Positions 61,896 to 64,000 of a DNA stretch of 64,000 nt are shown one piece after another. Made by a program: the position numbers and the translations under genes. The notes under the pieces are model-generated. The model was given only the letters and a program-made list of their open reading frames with translations, did no database searches and was not told the origin of the DNA. Positions within the stretch are counted from its first letter, which is position 1, and the number at the start of each line of letters is the position of its first letter. Where the stretch lies: NCBI RefSeq assembly GCF_000716605.1, contig NZ_JNXE01000016.1, positions 186,001-250,000 of the forward strand, in the 5' to 3' direction. This DNA is from Streptomyces sp. NRRL F-525 (lineage in GTDB: Bacteria; Actinomycetota; Actinomycetes; Streptomycetales; Streptomycetaceae).

Positions 61896-62894
61896 CTAGC
61901 GGCTGCGGGGGTCGAGAGCGTCGCGGAGACCGTCGCCCAGCAGGTTGAACGCCAGGACGGTCACGAAGATGGCGAGGCCGGGCACGATCATGTACGCGGG
62001 GTCGACCTCGTAATAGGTGACCGCGTCCCGCAGCATGCCGCCCCAGGATGCCTGCGGGGGCTGGATACCGACCCCGAGGAAGCTGAGGGACGCCTCGAAG
62101 AGGATGTTCGTCGGGATGAGCAGCGTCGAGTAGACGATGATCGGGCCGACCAGGTTGGGCAGCAGCTCCCGGAAGAGGATGTACGGCGCCTTGGCGCCCA
62201 TGCCCCGGGAGGCGTCCACGAACTCGCGCTCGCGCAGGGCGAGGGTCTGGCCGCGGACGATCCGGCCCAGGTAGGGCCAGTTGAAGAAGCCGATGACGAA
62301 GATCAGCACGCTCAGGTGCAGCGGCAGGCCGTTGAGGCCGAAGGCACCGCCCTGCAGGGTCGCCGAGATGGCGATCGCGAAGAGCAGCAGGGGGAAGGCG
62401 AGGAAGGTGTCCATCAGACGGCTGATGATCGAGTCGACCCGGCCGCCGTAGTACCCGGCGACGACGCCGAGGATCGTGCCGATCACGTTCGACAGGATCG
62501 TGGCGCCGAAGGCGACCACCAGGGACACCCAGGAGCCCTCGAGGATGCGGGTGGCGACGTCCCGGCCGAACTGCGGGTCCACGCCGAGCGGGTGGTCCCA
62601 GCTCATGCCGCCCCAACCGCCCTTGGGCAGCGAGGTGTTGGCGTCGATCAGGTTCTGGTGGAAGGCGTCGGGATCCAGCCCGAACACCGACTGGATCGGA
62701 CGGGAGAGTGCCGCGACCAGGATCAGCAGGACGACGATGACGCCGCCGGCGACGGCGACTCTGTCCTTCTTGAACCGGGTCCAGGCGATCTGTCCAAGGG
62801 AACGGCCCTCGATCTGCCCCTTCTCGGCGCCGGCCAGCACAGCCTCCGGCTGCGCCCCGGCTTCCGCCCCCGTGGTCTCGATCGGTGCGGTCAC
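61896..62894 (-). CDS. Oligopeptide ABC transporter permease (OppC/DppC-like)
   Basis: A 332-residue permease. A ~45-residue cytoplasmic N-terminus precedes TM1 VAVAGGVIVVLLILVAALSR. The signature loop is VDASRGMGAKAPYILFRELL (about 225-245), with LPNLVGPIIVYSTLLIPTNI after it, and ASLSFLGVGIQPPQASWGGM carries the GVG region. The end is LAFNLLGDGLRDALDPRSR, which is typical. The GTG start at 62894 sits within GGTCACTGTGACC (62889-62901), a 13-bp palindrome. It is first in the operon, so gene order is C-A-B-D-F rather than the usual A-B-C-D-F. Confidence 0.94.
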   Translation of the reverse strand: MTAPIETTGAEAGAQPEAVLAGAEKGQIEGRSLGQIAWTRFKKDRVAVAGGVIVVLLILVAALSRPIQSVFGLDPDAFHQNLIDANTSLPKGGWGGMSWDHPLGVDPQFGRDVATRILEGSWVSLVVAFGATILSNVIGTILGVVAGYYGGRVDSIISRLMDTFLAFPLLLFAIAISATLQGGAFGLNGLPLHLSVLIFVIGFFNWPYLGRIVRGQTLALREREFVDASRGMGAKAPYILFRELLPNLVGPIIVYSTLLIPTNILFEASLSFLGVGIQPPQASWGGMLRDAVTYYEVDPAYMIVPGLAIFVTVLAFNLLGDGLRDALDPRSR

Positions 62895-63237
62895 TGTGAC
62901 CCGACCCCTCTCGCCGGTGGTTACCGGCTTACGCCTGCCGCGGATTAGCGGCTTTGTCGACTTGCAGTGGACATGGGTCCCTGGACCCTGTGTCTGAGTC
63001 GCGAGTCTTCAGCGTGGCTGCGATCACCCGCCAGGTCTGACGGCGAAAGTATGCGCAACCGTGATGCTTAACTAGGGATTCCGTTATCCGAACAGTGGGT
63101 AACGCACCCCGGACGCCGGACACTTGGGACAGAACAGAGATTCGGCGTCTTTCGGGGCACCACACCGCCGTCTACGCGCGAAGAAATGTGTCGTAGACGT
63201 AAATCCTGCGGAGAAGCTGGGAAGAGGACTCGCGGGT
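62895..63237. other. Intergenic region upstream of the opp operon
   Basis: 343 bases without a gene. It holds a small palindrome, GGGTCCCTGGACCC (62975-62988), and relatively AT-rich sequence around 63035-63100 that probably contains the operon promoter; I see no convincing -35/-10 pair. No riboswitch or tRNA-like fold is apparent. The sseB-type gene ends at its far side. Confidence 0.6.
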
Positions 63238-64000
63238 TCAGTATCCACCACGGACGGGTGGGTATCCGTACCCGCCCGCCTGAGCGGGTGCCGCGTGGGC
63301 CTCACGGTCGTAGAACGGGCGGGCGTTCGCCCGCAGCCAGAGCGCGACCGGGTCGTACTCGTCGGACATCGCCACGGTCGACACCGGCAGTCCGTCGGGG
63401 ACCGCGCCGATCGACTGCTGCATCATGCCGCGCACCGAGTCGACGGCGGGCGGGCTGGTGTCGTAGACGTCCAGACCGATCGCGAGATACGGCGCTCCGA
63501 GCGCGGGCTGGACCCAGGCGCGGCGCAGGGCGCGGACCGCCGGGGTGCGGTGGGCGTTCTGTGTGAGCAGGGCGTAGAACTGCGGGACCTCGATGCCCGG
63601 TTCCGACAGGCGCAGGGGCCCTGCGGGCTGGCGTTCCAGGCCGGTGGCGATGCGGCGGAGGTCGAGCCAGGGGATGCCGACGCCGCCGCCCGGCGCGTGC
63701 GGGTTGAGCCAGAGGCCGAAGTGGTCGGGGTAGAGGGTGCGGGCCACGTCGAGGCCGTCGACCACCTCGTAGGAGCGGTTCCAGCCGCTCGCCGACAGTT
63801 CCTGGGCGGAGGTGACGCAGGGGGCGTAGCCGTACTTGTCGACCTGCATGTTTCCGTACTGGGCGTCCGGGGAGCCTGACTGGCCGTGCCACAGGAGCAT
63901 CCAGATCTGACCGGAGTGGGGGGTCGCGAGGGCGCGCAGGAGCGCCTCGTAGGCGTCGTAGCGCCCGGGCGTCACCTGGCGCAGCATGTGCTCGACCTGG
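63238..64000 (-). CDS. SseB-family protein (C-terminal part; gene continues beyond the window)
   Basis: The frame is open to the window edge and has the C-terminal SseB domain. Recognisable parts are VEHMLRQVTPGRYDAYEALL near the visible start, then IWMLLWHGQSGSPDAQYGNM, APCVTSAQELSASGWNRSYE and GLWLNPHAPGGGVGIPWLDL. AIGLDVYDTSPPAVDSVRGM leads to a short Gly/Pro-rich tail, AAPAQAGGYGYPPVRGGY. SseB-like proteins are known mainly from the E. coli serine-sensitivity phenotype; the biochemical role is unsettled. The true start lies beyond 64000. The ATG at 63987 is internal because family-like codons continue above it. Confidence 0.8.
   Translation of the reverse strand, partial: QVEHMLRQVTPGRYDAYEALLRALATPHSGQIWMLLWHGQSGSPDAQYGNMQVDKYGYAPCVTSAQELSASGWNRSYEVVDGLDVARTLYPDHFGLWLNPHAPGGGVGIPWLDLRRIATGLERQPAGPLRLSEPGIEVPQFYALLTQNAHRTPAVRALRRAWVQPALGAPYLAIGLDVYDTSPPAVDSVRGMMQQSIGAVPDGLPVSTVAMSDEYDPVALWLRANARPFYDREAHAAPAQAGGYGYPPVRGGY

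Noticed and set aside
62889..62901. Palindrome GGTCACTGTGACC over the oppC start codon
   Set aside because: Only 6-bp arms and overlapping a coding start. It may be coincidence, so it is not listed as an operator.

Overview
The window is a high-GC actinobacterial chromosome segment, almost certainly from Streptomyces. The evidence is the third-position G/C bias that opens long antisense frames, many GTG starts, leaderless promoters, two recognisable dispersed Streptomyces intergenic repeats, and a gene order that matches from memory the core region of S. coelicolor around SCO5475-SCO5520, in inverted order. Most of it is conserved chromosome arm or core sequence. I see no transposase, integrase, CRISPR array, rRNA or tRNA.

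Layout. 1-3.0 kb: proline catabolism (P5C dehydrogenase, cut by the window edge, and proline dehydrogenase) with a divergent PucR-type regulator. 3.0-8.0 kb: a HAD phosphatase, a truncated DUF4240 gene, a peptidase-E-like protein with two internal deletions behind a tandem operator, and two MFS exporters flanking a TetR regulator. 8.1-13.7 kb: serA and ilvC-ilvN-ilvB, the last preceded by a leader-peptide attenuator. 13.7-16.9 kb: a membrane PAS-GGDEF-EAL protein (CdgC-like). 17-28.4 kb: a 2-hydroxyacid dehydrogenase, an aldo/keto reductase, a sugar-dehydrogenase lipoprotein, a large LuxR-family ATPase regulator translationally coupled to a small basic protein, an MMPL transporter with a GNAT enzyme, and small membrane proteins. 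28.5-33 kb: a methyltransferase and gatC-gatA-X-gatB. 33-37 kb: a cupin, a DUF4267 protein with a divergent TetR regulator, and a second GGDEF-EAL protein (RmdB-like). 37-43 kb: ligA, a methionine-synthase-like gene, a SDR/LOG cluster, DUF427 and an alpha/beta hydrolase. 43-48 kb: mnmA, an amidase, a Tat-type multicopper oxidase and a cysteine desulfurase. 48-56 kb: small membrane proteins, a TetR regulator, a low-complexity lipoprotein, a WYL regulator with a TIGR03086 protein, a thioesterase, an esterase, a TRIC-like channel and an M1 peptidase. 56.5-63 kb: a complete oligopeptide ABC transporter in the order C-A-B-D-F. 63.2 kb to the end: a partial SseB-family gene.

How the genes work together. 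serA and ilvBNC feed amino-acid synthesis. The leader peptide MRTRILVLGKRVG couples ilvBNC expression to charging of Ile/Leu/Val tRNAs. MnmA needs sulfur from a cysteine desulfurase, and one is encoded 2.6 kb away. GatCAB makes Gln-tRNA (and Asn-tRNA where needed). The two c-di-GMP proteins look like an opposed pair. The first keeps GGDEF and an RxxD inhibitory site but has lost most EAL catalytic residues (a cyclase). The second keeps every EAL catalytic residue and lacks the RxxD site (a phosphodiesterase). A BldD-box-like sequence lies upstream of the first.

I found no clearly new multi-gene system. The points most worth checking are the c-di-GMP pair with its BldD-like site, the ilv attenuator whose promoter appears to lie inside the end of the cyclase gene, the operator pairs at 3.9 and 34.0 kb, a set of leaderless genes, the twice-deleted peptidase-E-like protein, and the small protein lying between gatA and gatB.
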